From Thermoleophilia bacterium (lineage in GTDB: Bacteria; Actinomycetota; Thermoleophilia; Gaiellales; JAICJC01): a DNA stretch of 41,065 bases. The position numbers were made by a program, and so were the translations under genes. The DNA is taken from contig JAICJC010000015.1 in assembly GCA_025928655.1 (NCBI GenBank), positions 1 through 41,065 on the forward strand, given 5' to 3'. Shown here piece by piece: positions 1 to 8,113 of this stretch (position 1 is the stretch's first letter; every line of letters begins with the position of its first letter). The notes under the pieces were generated by a model. The model saw only the letters and a program-made list of their open reading frames with translations, was not told the DNA's origin and made no database searches.

Positions 1-616
1 AGCCGGCGACGGCGCCGAGGCCGACCATGCCCGCGCCGAAGACAACGCAGAACGAGCCGGCCTCGACCTTGGCGGTGTTCATCGCCGCTCCGAGGCCGGT
101 CGAGAGCCCGCACGCGAACAGGCAGGCGCGGTCGAGCGGCGCCTCCCGGTTGATCTTCGCGAGCGCGATCTCGGGCATGACCGTGTACTCCGCGAACGTC
201 GACGTGCCCATGAAGTGGCGGATGGGCTCGCCGTCGCGTGCGAGCCGGGTCGTGCCGTCGGGCAGGTACCCCTTTCCCTGCATGTCGCGGATCGCAAGGC
301 ACAGGTTCGTGCGCGGGCTGAGGCAGTGGATGCACTTGCCGCACTGGGGTGAGAACAGCGTCACGACATGGTCGCCCGCCGCGACCATCGTGACGCCCTC
401 GCCGACGCGCTCGACGACGCCCGCGCCCTCGTGCCCGAGCACCGTGGGCGCGTAGCCGGAGGGGTCCGCGCCGGACGCCGTGTAGAGGTCGGTGTGGCAG
501 ACGCCGCACGCCTCCAGCCGGACCAGCACCTCGCCCGGGCCGGGGTCGGCGAGATCGACCTCCTGGACGACGAGCGGTGCGCCGAACTCCTCCAACACCG
601 CTGCCTGCATCTTCAT
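1..616 (-). CDS. Zn-dependent alcohol dehydrogenase, class III type (3' part outside window)
   Basis: Medium-chain Zn-dependent dehydrogenase oxidising an alcohol or thiol-adduct with NAD(P); cytosolic. The 205 codons present hold the N-terminal GroES-like domain: the catalytic-zinc CGVCHTD motif near residue 40, GHEGAG, and the structural-zinc cluster CGKCIHC...NLC of class III enzymes. The third zinc cysteine (FACGLSTG) follows, then the start of the Rossmann fold (FGAGMVGLG). The C-terminal half lies left of position 1. I chose the ATG at 614-616; the second Met codon (608-610) is an alternative. A TACACT box (625-630) lies 8 bases before the ATG, so the mRNA may be nearly leaderless. Family members include S-(hydroxymethyl)glutathione and mycothiol dehydrogenases; the substrate cannot be fixed from this fragment. 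Confidence 0.9.
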   Translation of the reverse strand, partial: MKMQAAVLEEFGAPLVVQEVDLADPGPGEVLVRLEACGVCHTDLYTASGADPSGYAPTVLGHEGAGVVERVGEGVTMVAAGDHVVTLFSPQCGKCIHCLSPRTNLCLAIRDMQGKGYLPDGTTRLARDGEPIRHFMGTSTFAEYTVMPEIALAKINREAPLDRACLFACGLSTGLGAAMNTAKVEAGSFCVVFGAGMVGLGAVAG

Positions 617-624
617 ACGGCGCG

Positions 625-634
625 AGTGTACCCT
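625..634. promoter_or_regulatory. Compact divergent promoter between alcohol dehydrogenase and nucleotidyltransferase
   Basis: Only 31 bp separate the two divergent start codons. The minus strand reads TACACT (625-630), 8 bases before the dehydrogenase ATG. The plus strand reads TACCCT (629-634), 13 bases before the GTG at 648. The two boxes overlap by two bases. No clear -35 elements were seen. Confidence 0.4.
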
Positions 635-647
635 GTCCGCCGACAAC

Positions 648-1397
648 GTGGCCGACACGACCCCGAACGCCGACATCGTGCTCGAGGCCGACCGCCTCCT
701 CGGGGCTGCGGCCGCGGCCGACGTGCCGGTTCGGCTGGTGGGCGGGCTGGCCGTCCGGGCGCACCTGCCGGCGGGGACACAGCCCGTCATCACCCGCGAG
801 TACAAGGACATCGACCTCGTGACGCTGAAGGGGCGCGGGCGGGCCGTCTCGGCGTTCATGGCCGAGCAGGGATACGAGGCCGACCGCGTGTTCAACACGA
901 CCAACGGGCACCGGCGGCTGCTCTACTACGACGTCCCCCACCAGCGTCAGGTGGACGTGTTCGTCGGCGCGTTCGAGATGTGCCACTCGATCCCGATCAC
1001 CGAGCGGATCGAGCTCCACCCCACCGCGGTGCCGCTGGCCGAGCTGCTGCTCACGAAGATGCAGATCGTCGAGCTGAACGCGAAGGACCAGTCCGACATC
1101 GTCACGATGCTCTACCACTACGACGTGAACGACGCCGACGACGGGAGCATCAACGCGAAGCGGGTGGCCGCGCTGTGCGCCGCCGACTGGGGCCTGTGGC
1201 GGACGACGAAGATGAACACGGAGCGCACGCGCGAGGCCCTGAAGGCCGGCGCGCCCGAGGTGCGCGAGGTCGCCGAGCCGCGCCTGGAGCGGCTGTGGCA
1301 GGCGATCGAGGACGCGCCCAAGTCGGGCCGCTGGAAGATGCGCAACCGCGTGGGCGACAAGGTGCGCTGGTACGAGGAGCCGGAGGAAGTCGGCTAG
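648..1397 (+). CDS. Nucleotidyltransferase-fold protein (AbiEii-like)
   Basis: A 249-residue protein resembling minimal nucleotidyltransferases. It has the GG turn (LVGGLAV, about residue 30), a following D-I-D pair (KDIDL) and a later third acidic position (VDVFVG), the usual layout of metal-binding acids in the NTase fold. A helical region with LLLTKMQI and KDQSD follows, as in the AbiEii/DUF1814-type group. An open frame extends back to 492, but that part overlaps the divergent dehydrogenase and is low-complexity, so I start at the GTG at 648. No antitoxin partner (AbiEi-like) is adjacent, so a toxin-antitoxin role is not supported. It ends in convergence with the PucR-type gene across a perfect palindrome. 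The substrate is unknown. Confidence 0.7.
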   Translation: MADTTPNADIVLEADRLLGAAAAADVPVRLVGGLAVRAHLPAGTQPVITREYKDIDLVTLKGRGRAVSAFMAEQGYEADRVFNTTNGHRRLLYYDVPHQRQVDVFVGAFEMCHSIPITERIELHPTAVPLAELLLTKMQIVELNAKDQSDIVTMLYHYDVNDADDGSINAKRVAALCAADWGLWRTTKMNTERTREALKAGAPEVREVAEPRLERLWQAIEDAPKSGRWKMRNRVGDKVRWYEEPEEVG

Positions 1398-1406
1398 CCG
1401 ACCCCC

Positions 1407-1436
1407 GGGGACAGTCCCCGTATGGGGACTGTCCCC
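1407..1436. repeat. REP-like palindrome, GGGGACWGTCCCC family
   Basis: Two 13-base arms, GGGGACAGTCCCC (1407-1419) and GGGGACTGTCCCC (1424-1436), are exact inverted copies around the 4-base loop GTAT. Each arm is itself palindromic around its central base. It lies between two convergent stop codons (1397 and 1440), so it could act as a bidirectional terminator. A second copy with a different loop lies at 40265-40296. Confidence 0.85.
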
Positions 1437-1439
1437 ACA

Positions 1440-2927
1440 TCACGGCCGCGAGCGCAGCGCGATGTAGAGGTCGACCCGATCCTCCATCGAGCTCAGGTCG
1501 CGCCCCGTGAGCTGCTCGACCCGGTCGAGCCGGTGGCGCAGCGTGTTGACGTGCACGTGCAGGGCGCCGGCCGTCTCCTGCCAGCGACAGCCGGAGGAGA
1601 GGAAGCGGTCGAGCGTCTCGACCAGGCGCGACCGGCGGCGGGCGTCGTGCTCCTCGAGCGGGCGCAGGAGCGCCCGCCGAAACGCCGCCAGCACCTCCTC
1701 GTCCTGCAGCGCCAGGAGGAGCAGGTGCGAGCCGACCTGGTCGTGGGTGGCCCAGCCGGCGTCGCGGCGCAGACGGGCGAAGCGGCAGGCGTGGCGGGCC
1801 TCGACCACGGCCGTCCTCAGGGCCGACGAGTCGGCGGCGAGCCCGCCCACGCCGACCGGCTCCTCCATGCGCTCGTGCAGGCGGGCTGCGATCGCGGCCA
1901 GGCCGCTCTCGGCGCCCGGCCAGCCGACCACGGCGACGAGCTCGCGCGTCTTCACGGCCGCGACGGAGGTGACCTCGATGTCCGCCAGCGCGCTCTCGAG
2001 CCTGTCGAGGCCGACGTCGCCGTCCTCGCACTCGCACACGACCGCCGCCAGCGGCGCCGAGGCGTCGAGCCCGAACGTCGCCAGGCGGGCCGCGGTCGTC
2101 CGCGCCTGCGCCGGCCCGGCCATGATCAGGTCGACCAGCTCCGCCGCCAGCCGGCGCTCGGTCTCGCGCAGGACCTGGAGCCGGGCCAGCTCGAGCCCGA
2201 GGAACGGGAGCGCCTGGTCGACCGCCGCCCGGTCGTCGTCGTTCAGGCCGGACGCGCCGGCCGACACGACCAGGTGCGCCTCGGTACGGCCGACGGCCAC
2301 GATCGCGAACGCCATCCACCCGTTCGCCGTCACGGGCTGCGGCTGGGCGAGCGCGGTACGGGCGGCGCACACGCACGCGACGTCGTCGGGGGTGGCGGAG
2401 CCGGCGATGACGTGGCGGCCGCGGCCGAGCAGCCATGGCCGCAGCCGGGTGCCGAGCACGTCGAGGATGCCGTTCAGCCCCCCGCCGTGGCCGGCCGCGT
2501 GCGCGAGCCGGTCGTTGCGCAGCACCCGCTCGCGCAGGGCCTCCTCGCGCTGCCCGTAGACGCGGTCGACGAACGCCCGCGAGACGGCGATGAACGGCAC
2601 GTCGAAGGGGACCGTGAAGAGCGGGAGACGGGCCGCCCGGCAGGCTTCGATCAGGTCTGGCGGGAGCACGGCGTCGGGCTGTGGCAGGCCGTAGCCGAGC
2701 GCGGCGACGTCGCTGCGCTCGAGCGGCGCGACGAACCCGGCGCTGGTCGTGCCGGCGTCGCGCCAGACGCCGGTCGTCAGGATCACCTCCCCGCCCTGCA
2801 GGTAGCGGGTCGGGTCGGCCAGCTCCGTCGTGTGCACCCACCGGATGACGCGCTCGAGGTCGCCGCCGACCACGACCTCGAGGTCGAGCCCGGGTATCGC
2901 GATCAGCTCGTTGACCCGCATCGCCAT
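1440..2927 (-). CDS. PucR-family transcriptional regulator
   Basis: A 495-residue cytosolic regulator. The N-terminal part (about 5-125) matches the PucR ligand-sensing domain: it opens with a VNELIAIPGL-type start, GGDLERVIRWVH, and TTGVW. The C-terminal 60 residues carry the PucR-type helix-turn-helix, with SGCRWQETAGALHVHVNTLR followed by RLDRVEQLTGRDL. Family members control purine, allantoin, polyamine or amino-acid catabolism. It is divergent from the hydrolase-permease-ureohydrolase operon that begins at 3011, the expected place for a pathway-specific regulator, but that link is inference. A GAGG ribosome-binding site precedes the ATG at 2927; the ATG at 2921 is an alternative. Confidence 0.9.
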   Translation of the reverse strand: MAMRVNELIAIPGLDLEVVVGGDLERVIRWVHTTELADPTRYLQGGEVILTTGVWRDAGTTSAGFVAPLERSDVAALGYGLPQPDAVLPPDLIEACRAARLPLFTVPFDVPFIAVSRAFVDRVYGQREEALRERVLRNDRLAHAAGHGGGLNGILDVLGTRLRPWLLGRGRHVIAGSATPDDVACVCAARTALAQPQPVTANGWMAFAIVAVGRTEAHLVVSAGASGLNDDDRAAVDQALPFLGLELARLQVLRETERRLAAELVDLIMAGPAQARTTAARLATFGLDASAPLAAVVCECEDGDVGLDRLESALADIEVTSVAAVKTRELVAVVGWPGAESGLAAIAARLHERMEEPVGVGGLAADSSALRTAVVEARHACRFARLRRDAGWATHDQVGSHLLLLALQDEEVLAAFRRALLRPLEEHDARRRSRLVETLDRFLSSGCRWQETAGALHVHVNTLRHRLDRVEQLTGRDLSSMEDRVDLYIALRSRP

Positions 2928-2951
2928 TGGATGATCCTCTAACCGCGATCG

Positions 2952-2963
2952 TACAACGTTGCA
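2952..2963. promoter_or_regulatory. Possible operator between the PucR-type gene and the catabolic operon
   Basis: The divergent region contains TACAACGTTGCA, a near-perfect palindrome with the symmetric core CAACGTTG at 2954-2961. Read on the minus strand, TACGAT overlaps its flank and could be the -10 of the regulator. A regulator site here is plausible, but a single copy cannot prove it. Confidence 0.3.
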
Positions 2964-3010
2964 GGGTTCGACCCTTGCGAGGCACCGCTCGATCCGTGAG
3001 ACTCGCGCCG

Positions 3011-3889
3011 ATGGGGGGGTTCACCTGGCCCGGTGATCACCGCGCCGCCCTGGCGCTCACCTTCGACGTCGATGCCGAGTCTGCCATCGTGGCCGTCGAC
3101 CCGAAGTACGCCCGCCGCCTGACGACGATGAGCCACCAGGCCTACGGGCCAAGGGTGGGCGTGCCCCGCATCCTGCGGATGCTGGAGCGAAACGGCGTCA
3201 CCGGCAGCTTCTTCGTCCCGGGCCTGACCGCCGACCGCTACCCCGGCACCGTCGAGGCGATCGTCGCCGCCGGCCACGACCTGGGCCACCACGGGTACTC
3301 GCACGTCCCCTATCACGACCTCTCGGACGACGGCCGGCGGGCGGACGTCGAGCGCGCCCTGGCGAGCCTCGAGCGCATCACGGGCCGCCGGCCCGAGGGG
3401 TGCCGGGCGCCGTGGTGGGAGCTGACCGACTCCACGCCCGCCCTGCTGGCGGAGTACGGCTTCCGGTGGGACTCGAGCATGATGGACGACGACCGTCCGT
3501 ACCTGCTCGACACCGGCCGGGGCATCCTGGCCGAGCTGCCCGTGCACTGGATGCTGGACGACTGGGAGCAGTACGCCTTCCTGCCCGAGCCGAACGTGGG
3601 CTCCGTGATCGAGTCGCCCGCCAAGGTGCTCGACCTGTGGACGGGCGAGCTCGACGCCCTCGCCGCCGAGGGCGGGCTGATGATCCTGACGAGCCACCCC
3701 TTCCTGTCCGGCCGGGCCTCGCGGGTCGCGACCCTGGAGCAGGTCGTCGAGCACGCCCGCGCGGCCGGCGGGATCTGGATCGCGCCGTTGAGCGAGATCG
3801 CCGCACACACGCGGTCGGTCATACCTGACACCGACGCCCGGCCGGTGCCGAGCGTCTACATCGAGGAGGGGATCTATGAGCGCCGCTGA
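3011..3889 (+). CDS. Polysaccharide deacetylase-family hydrolase (PuuE/HpPgdA-like)
   Basis: A 292-residue NodB-fold metal hydrolase. From the ATG at 3011, the catalytic acid motif is TFDVD (D19, D21) and the metal-binding histidines are H94 and H98 in HHGYSH. Further family motifs are GCRAPWW and the late TSHPF. There is no signal peptide, so it acts in the cytosol. That fits the subgroup that hydrolyses small amides or ring ureides (allantoinase PuuE, cyclic imidases) better than secreted chitin or peptidoglycan deacetylases. Downstream are a permease and a ureohydrolase, and upstream a PucR regulator, so a nitrogen-compound substrate is inferred. GTG 2996 is an alternative start; frames open further upstream reach into the regulator's promoter. 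Confidence 0.8.
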   Translation: MGGFTWPGDHRAALALTFDVDAESAIVAVDPKYARRLTTMSHQAYGPRVGVPRILRMLERNGVTGSFFVPGLTADRYPGTVEAIVAAGHDLGHHGYSHVPYHDLSDDGRRADVERALASLERITGRRPEGCRAPWWELTDSTPALLAEYGFRWDSSMMDDDRPYLLDTGRGILAELPVHWMLDDWEQYAFLPEPNVGSVIESPAKVLDLWTGELDALAAEGGLMILTSHPFLSGRASRVATLEQVVEHARAAGGIWIAPLSEIAAHTRSVIPDTDARPVPSVYIEEGIYERR

Positions 3890-5474
3890 GCCGGGCGCGC
3901 CGCGCGCCTTCGAGCGCCAGGCCACCGGCCTCGTCCGCGAGGCCGCCTGGTGGGACGTCCTGATCTACAACGTCAACTTCATCTCGATCGGGTTGATGGC
4001 GGCGTTCCTCTTCAACACCACCATCCCGTTCTACCCGGGCGTCAACGTGTACCTGAACGAGCTGGTCGCGTTCGCCCTCGTGATCCCGCTCTCGCTCGTG
4101 TTCGCGATGTTCGCGGCGGCGATGCCGCGCTCGGGCGGCGACTACGTGTACGTCTCGCGCACGCTGCACCCGGCGCTCGGGATGATGTCGTCCTGGAACA
4201 ACACGGTCTGGTGGTTCATCTACGGCGGCGTCCCGTCGGCGTTCTTCGCCCGCTACGGCCTGGGGCCGTTCCTGCGCACGGTGGGCGACATGTCCGGCTC
4301 CGGGACGCTGAGCGACTGGGGCAACACGCTGGTCGGCAAGACCGGCACCGTGATCGCCGGGACGATCCTGATCGTCGTCCTGTGCGCGATCTTCTCCCGC
4401 TCGCTGCGCCTCTACTTCCGGCTCCAGAACACGCTCTTCGTGCTGGCGATGGGCAGCATCGTGATCTCGATCGTCGTCTTCCTCGCCAAGGGGCACGGCG
4501 ATGTGGTGGCGGCGATCAACTCGACCTTCGGATCGGGCAGCGTCAAGGGCGCGCTCAAGTCCGGCTCGCCGCAGGGTGCGCTCGACGTGCGCAACACGAT
4601 CCTGCCGATGACGTGGCTCTACCTGGAGCTCGTCTTCAACCAGTCCTCGGCCTACATCGGCGGCGAGGTGCGGCGGGCGTCGCGCGTGCAGCTGTGGTCG
4701 ATGCCGGCCGCGGCCGTCGTCGCCATCGGCGTGCTCATGCTGCTCACCTGGTCGGCCCTGCACTCGATCGGGTTCACGCTCTGGAGCGGCCTCGGGAACG
4801 ATTTCGGGGCCAGCCTCGGCCTCTCCTCGACGCCCGTCTACAGCGAGATCGCGGCGGCCGCGAGCGGCTACACCATCGTCGGGATCCTGATCCTGGCCGG
4901 GTTCGTGTTCTGGAGCTACACCTGGCTTCCGGGCCAGATCCTGAACGCGTCGCGCAACCTGGTCGCCTACGCAATTGACGGTGTCATGCCGCGCCAACTG
5001 GCGTACGTGAGCGACGGCACCCACGCGCCGCTTGCCGCCATCTGGACCGTCGGCGCCGGGTCGATCGTGTTCCTCTTCCTCTACGTCTACACGAAGATCT
5101 TCCCGACCCTCACGGGCATCTTCGGGTTCATCCTCGGCTTCTGTCTGGTGTCGATCGCGGCCATCATGTTCCCGTTCCGGCTGCGCGAGGTGTTCGAGTC
5201 CTCGCCGGTGCGGTGGCGGGTCGCGGGCGTCCCGGTGATGAGCATCGTCGGGTTCATCTCGCTCGCCGCCTGCGTCGCCGCGCTCGTGATCTTCTGGAAG
5301 GACCCGTACGCAGGCCTGCGCAACCTGAACGACGGCTCCCGCTACTGGTGGGGCGTCGCCTACAACGTCGGCATCTTCCTGTCGGGCTTCGTCATCTACT
5401 TCGTCGCCCGAGCGCTCAACCGCGCCCGCGGCGTCGACATCAGCAAGCGTTTCCAGGAGATCCCGATTGAGTAG
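3876..5474 (+). CDS. APC-family amino acid/amine permease
   Basis: A 532-residue integral membrane protein of the amino acid-polyamine-organocation superfamily, probably importing an amino acid or amine. About 12 hydrophobic segments are visible. The first begins near residue 28 (DVLIYNVNFISIGLMAAF), and an AAMPRSGGDYVYVSR motif follows TM2, as in APC transporters. It starts at an ATG inside the last codons of the deacetylase gene (14-base overlap) with a strong GAGGAGGGG site, so the two are translationally coupled. Neighbouring ureohydrolase and regulator suggest a guanidino, ureido or polyamine-type substrate; this is inferred. Confidence 0.9.
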   Translation: MSAAEPGAPRAFERQATGLVREAAWWDVLIYNVNFISIGLMAAFLFNTTIPFYPGVNVYLNELVAFALVIPLSLVFAMFAAAMPRSGGDYVYVSRTLHPALGMMSSWNNTVWWFIYGGVPSAFFARYGLGPFLRTVGDMSGSGTLSDWGNTLVGKTGTVIAGTILIVVLCAIFSRSLRLYFRLQNTLFVLAMGSIVISIVVFLAKGHGDVVAAINSTFGSGSVKGALKSGSPQGALDVRNTILPMTWLYLELVFNQSSAYIGGEVRRASRVQLWSMPAAAVVAIGVLMLLTWSALHSIGFTLWSGLGNDFGASLGLSSTPVYSEIAAAASGYTIVGILILAGFVFWSYTWLPGQILNASRNLVAYAIDGVMPRQLAYVSDGTHAPLAAIWTVGAGSIVFLFLYVYTKIFPTLTGIFGFILGFCLVSIAAIMFPFRLREVFESSPVRWRVAGVPVMSIVGFISLAACVAALVIFWKDPYAGLRNLNDGSRYWWGVAYNVGIFLSGFVIYFVARALNRARGVDISKRFQEIPIE

Positions 5475-5544
5475 GCCGGTCGCCCACGTCATCGAGACGC
5501 CGATCACCGGCCAGATTGTCCCCATCGCGGGAGGTGCCCTGTGA
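5467..5544 (+). CDS. Candidate 25-codon ORF between permease and ureohydrolase genes
   Basis: A TTG codon at 5467 is preceded 7 bases upstream by AGGAG (5455-5459). It opens a 25-codon frame ending at TGA 5542-5544. The start overlaps the permease stop (5472-5474) and the stop overlaps the GTG of the ureohydrolase, so the ORF exactly bridges the gap. The peptide begins SRPVAHVIETPITG and has no recognised motif. It may be a real small protein, a coupling ORF that carries ribosomes onto the next gene, or chance. Confidence 0.3.
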   Translation: MSRPVAHVIETPITGQIVPIAGGAL

Positions 5545-6512
5545 GCGCAGGCCGTTACATGCCTGCGGACGCGTTCCGCAACCCACGCTTCTCGGGCGTG
5601 CGCACGTACATGCGCCTGCCCCACGTGACCGATCTCGAGGACGTCGACGTCGCCGTCCTCGGCGTGCCGTTCGACACCGCCACGAGCTTCCGCTCCGGCG
5701 CCCGCTTCGGCCCCGAGGCGATCCGCTCGGCGTCCGCGCTCCTGCGCCCCTACAACCCCGAGCAGGCGGTGGCCATCTTCGCCCACGTCTCCGCCGTCGA
5801 CGGCGGCGACCTCGCCGTCGCCCCGGGTGACACGGAGGCCACCTACGCCCTGGTGGAGGAGGGGCTCGCGCCGATCGTGGCCGCCGGCGTCTTCCCGGTC
5901 GTGCTCGGCGGCGACCACTCGATCACCCTGGCGGAGCTGCGCGCCCTGTCGCGCCGGCACGGCCCGCTCGCGCTCGTGCACCTCGACGCCCACGGCGACA
6001 CCTGGCACGAGTATTTCGGCCAGCGCTACTTCCACGGGACGACGTTCCGGCGGGCGGCCGAGGAGGGGGTGATCGATCCGTCCCGGTCGGTGCAGGCGGG
6101 CATGCGGGGGTCGCTGTACGGCCCGGAGGACATCACCGGTGCCCGCGACCTCGGCTTCACCGTCCTCTCGACGCGGGAGCTGCGCGAGCTCGGCCCGGTC
6201 GCGTTCGGCGAGCTCGTGCGCCGCACCGCCGGCGGCCGGCCGGCGTTCCTGTCGTTCGACGTCGACTTCTGCGACCCGGCGTTCGCGCCCGGGACGGGCA
6301 CCCCCGAGATCGGCGGCCCGAGCACCTCGGAGGCGCTCGAGTTCGTGCGGGCGCTGCACGGCGTCCCGCTCGCCGGGTGCGACGTGGTCGAGGTGGCGCC
6401 CGCCTACGACTCGCCCGGCCAGCCGACCGCCCTGCTCGGGGCCACGATCGCCTGGGAGGCGATCTCGCTCCACGCCCGCGCGCGGGCCGCGCTCGGTGAG
6501 GCGACCGTGTGA
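5541..6512 (+). CDS. Ureohydrolase (agmatinase/guanidinobutyrase/guanidine hydrolase family)
   Basis: A 323-residue binuclear Mn (or Ni)-dependent hydrolase that splits a guanidino group to urea plus an amine; cytosolic. The family signatures are complete: GGDHS (H126), LDAHGD (D149, H151, D153) and SFDVDFCDP followed by APGTGTPEIGG (D240, D242). Length is typical. It starts at a GTG with GGGAGG upstream and overlaps the next gene by four bases (GTGA). The family includes agmatinase, guanidinobutyrase, proclavaminate amidinohydrolase and guanidine hydrolase; the exact substrate cannot be read from the sequence. A DUF1989 gene about 4 kb away belongs to a family with guanidine-pathway members, which is suggestive only. 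Confidence 0.9.
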   Translation: MSAGRYMPADAFRNPRFSGVRTYMRLPHVTDLEDVDVAVLGVPFDTATSFRSGARFGPEAIRSASALLRPYNPEQAVAIFAHVSAVDGGDLAVAPGDTEATYALVEEGLAPIVAAGVFPVVLGGDHSITLAELRALSRRHGPLALVHLDAHGDTWHEYFGQRYFHGTTFRRAAEEGVIDPSRSVQAGMRGSLYGPEDITGARDLGFTVLSTRELRELGPVAFGELVRRTAGGRPAFLSFDVDFCDPAFAPGTGTPEIGGPSTSEALEFVRALHGVPLAGCDVVEVAPAYDSPGQPTALLGATIAWEAISLHARARAALGEATV

Positions 6513-7447
6513 GGCTGTACTACGCCGGCGACGTGCACGGCTCGGAGAAGTGCTGGCGCAAGTTCCTCGGCGCCGCCCGCTTCTACGAGGTCGACACGCT
6601 CATCATGGGCGGCGACATCACCGGCAAGCTGATGGTGCCAATCGTCGGGCGCGGCGACGGCCGCCACGAGGCGACCGTGCTCGGCCGGCTCGAGACGGTC
6701 ACGGGCGGCGGCCTCGAGGAGCTCGAGAAGCGTATCCGCTTCAACGGCTTCTATCCCTACCGGTGCGACCGGGCCGAGTACGACCGCCTGAGCGCCGACC
6801 GCGACTACCGCGACCGCGTGTTCACCGACCTCATGGTGGCCGAGGTGCGCCGGTGGATCGAGCTCGCCGAGGAGCGGCTGGCCGGCACCGGCATCCGCTG
6901 CTTCGTCATGCCCGGGAACGACGACGAGTTCGCGATCGACGCCGCCCTCGAGTCGGCCACGGTCGTGAACCCGGACAACCGGGTCGTGCGCGTCGACGCA
7001 GAGACGCAGATGCTGTCCTGCTCGTGGACCAACCCGACGCCCTGGGACAGCCCCCGCGAGGAGCCCGAGGACGAGCTGCTCGAGCGTCTGCATGGGCTGG
7101 CCGCCCAGCTCGAGCCGGGCGTCAACACCATCTTCAACCTGCACTGCCCCCCCCACGACACCAGCCTCGACCGCGCCCCGGAGCTCACGGACGACCTGAA
7201 GGTGGTGCTCGACGGGGGCGAGCCGCGCATCGTGCCCGTGGGCTCGAAGGCCGTCCGGGCGCTGATCGAGGAGCTCCAGCCCGTGCTCTCGCTGCACGGG
7301 CACATCCATGAGTCGAAGGCGATCGCGAAGATCGGCGAGACCACGTGCGTGAACCCCGGGAGCGCCTACTCGGAGGGCGTCATCGACGGGGCGGTGGTCG
7401 AGCTGCGCGGCCGCAGGATCAGATCCTGCCAGCTCGTGACCGGATAA
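6509..7447 (+). CDS. Metallophosphoesterase (calcineurin-like)
   Basis: A 312-residue cytosolic phosphoesterase. All five metal-site blocks are present: GDVHG (D8, H10), GGD (D36), GND (N137, D138), NLHCPP (H212) and GHIHES (H265, H267). A long insertion between blocks 2 and 3 (about 45-130) is rich in charged residues. It begins with GTG overlapping the TGA of the ureohydrolase gene, so it is the last gene of the operon and translationally coupled. Whether it acts on a phosphodiester metabolite, a nucleotide or a protein is unknown; its role in a nitrogen-compound operon is unexplained. Confidence 0.85.
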   Translation: MRLYYAGDVHGSEKCWRKFLGAARFYEVDTLIMGGDITGKLMVPIVGRGDGRHEATVLGRLETVTGGGLEELEKRIRFNGFYPYRCDRAEYDRLSADRDYRDRVFTDLMVAEVRRWIELAEERLAGTGIRCFVMPGNDDEFAIDAALESATVVNPDNRVVRVDAETQMLSCSWTNPTPWDSPREEPEDELLERLHGLAAQLEPGVNTIFNLHCPPHDTSLDRAPELTDDLKVVLDGGEPRIVPVGSKAVRALIEELQPVLSLHGHIHESKAIAKIGETTCVNPGSAYSEGVIDGAVVELRGRRIRSCQLVTG

Positions 7448-7456
7448 GGGCTGCCG

Positions 7457-8053
7457 TCAGGCGACCGCGCCGGTGAGGCGCGCGTCCTGAGCGCGTGCGA
7501 GCGCGAGGACGCGCGCGAGTGGTACGTGGCGGCCGAAGACGGCGACGAGGCCGAGCGCGGTGCCGTGCTGCCAGCCGTAGGCGTAGGCGGGCAGGCCGTC
7601 GAGGGTGCCGGCGAGGATGAGCCGGGGCGTTCCGGGCGCGCCCGGCGGGGCGGCGACGGCGTGGGCGTGCAGCTGCCGGGTGATGTGAGCGACGGCCTGG
7701 GCGTCGCCGATGACGATCCTGGCCGCGCGGGCGTCGCGGTAGAGCAAGACCTGGCTGACGATCCCGACCTGACCGGGACGGGCGAACCCGGCGGAGTACC
7801 CGGCCACGTACGAGTGGACGTCGGCGTCCTGCGCGCGGGCGGACTCGTTCCGGAGCTCGTGGGCGAGCGTGATCGGCTTCGTCGCGCTCGCCTGGGGGAC
7901 ATAGCCCGGCCCCAGGTCGGCCGCGTGCAGCACGAGCGTCCTCGGGCGCGGCAGCTGCCGCGCGCCCGTCGCGGCGGGCCCGCCGGCGCCGCTGCCGCAG
8001 CCGGCGAGGAGCGCGGCGAGGGCGAGCAGGGCGAGAGGTGCGAGGCGCGTCAC
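7457..8053 (-). CDS. Predicted lipoprotein of unknown function
   Basis: A 198-residue exported protein. The N-terminus is a classical lipoprotein signal: a short basic start, a hydrophobic stretch of Leu and Ala, then the lipobox LLAGC with Cys at about residue 19. The following GSGAGGPAATG is a flexible linker. The mature domain includes VLHAADLGPGY, as in several actinobacterial lipoproteins of unknown role. It converges with the metallophosphoesterase gene nine bases away. GTG start at 8053 with a GGGGAG stretch close upstream. No enzymatic motif was recognised. Confidence 0.75.
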   Translation of the reverse strand: MTRLAPLALLALAALLAGCGSGAGGPAATGARQLPRPRTLVLHAADLGPGYVPQASATKPITLAHELRNESARAQDADVHSYVAGYSAGFARPGQVGIVSQVLLYRDARAARIVIGDAQAVAHITRQLHAHAVAAPPGAPGTPRLILAGTLDGLPAYAYGWQHGTALGLVAVFGRHVPLARVLALARAQDARLTGAVA

Positions 8054-8113
8054 CCGCTCCCCATCGGCCTCCGCCGCAGCGGCCTTGAATAGCCGGTGCG
8101 GGGCACCGGCGGT

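Noticed and set aside
492-647. N-terminal extension of the nucleotidyltransferase
   Set aside because: Overlaps the divergent dehydrogenase coding region and is low-complexity; GTG 648 suits the family better.
2963-2985. tRNA T-arm-like sequence (GGGTTCGACCC) as a tRNA remnant or attachment site
   Set aside because: Stem mismatched, no acceptor or anticodon arm and no integrase nearby.
3819-6473. 884-codon open frame on the minus strand
   Set aside because: Antisense of the permease and ureohydrolase genes; Arg/Asp/Val-rich low-complexity product typical of GC-rich shadows.
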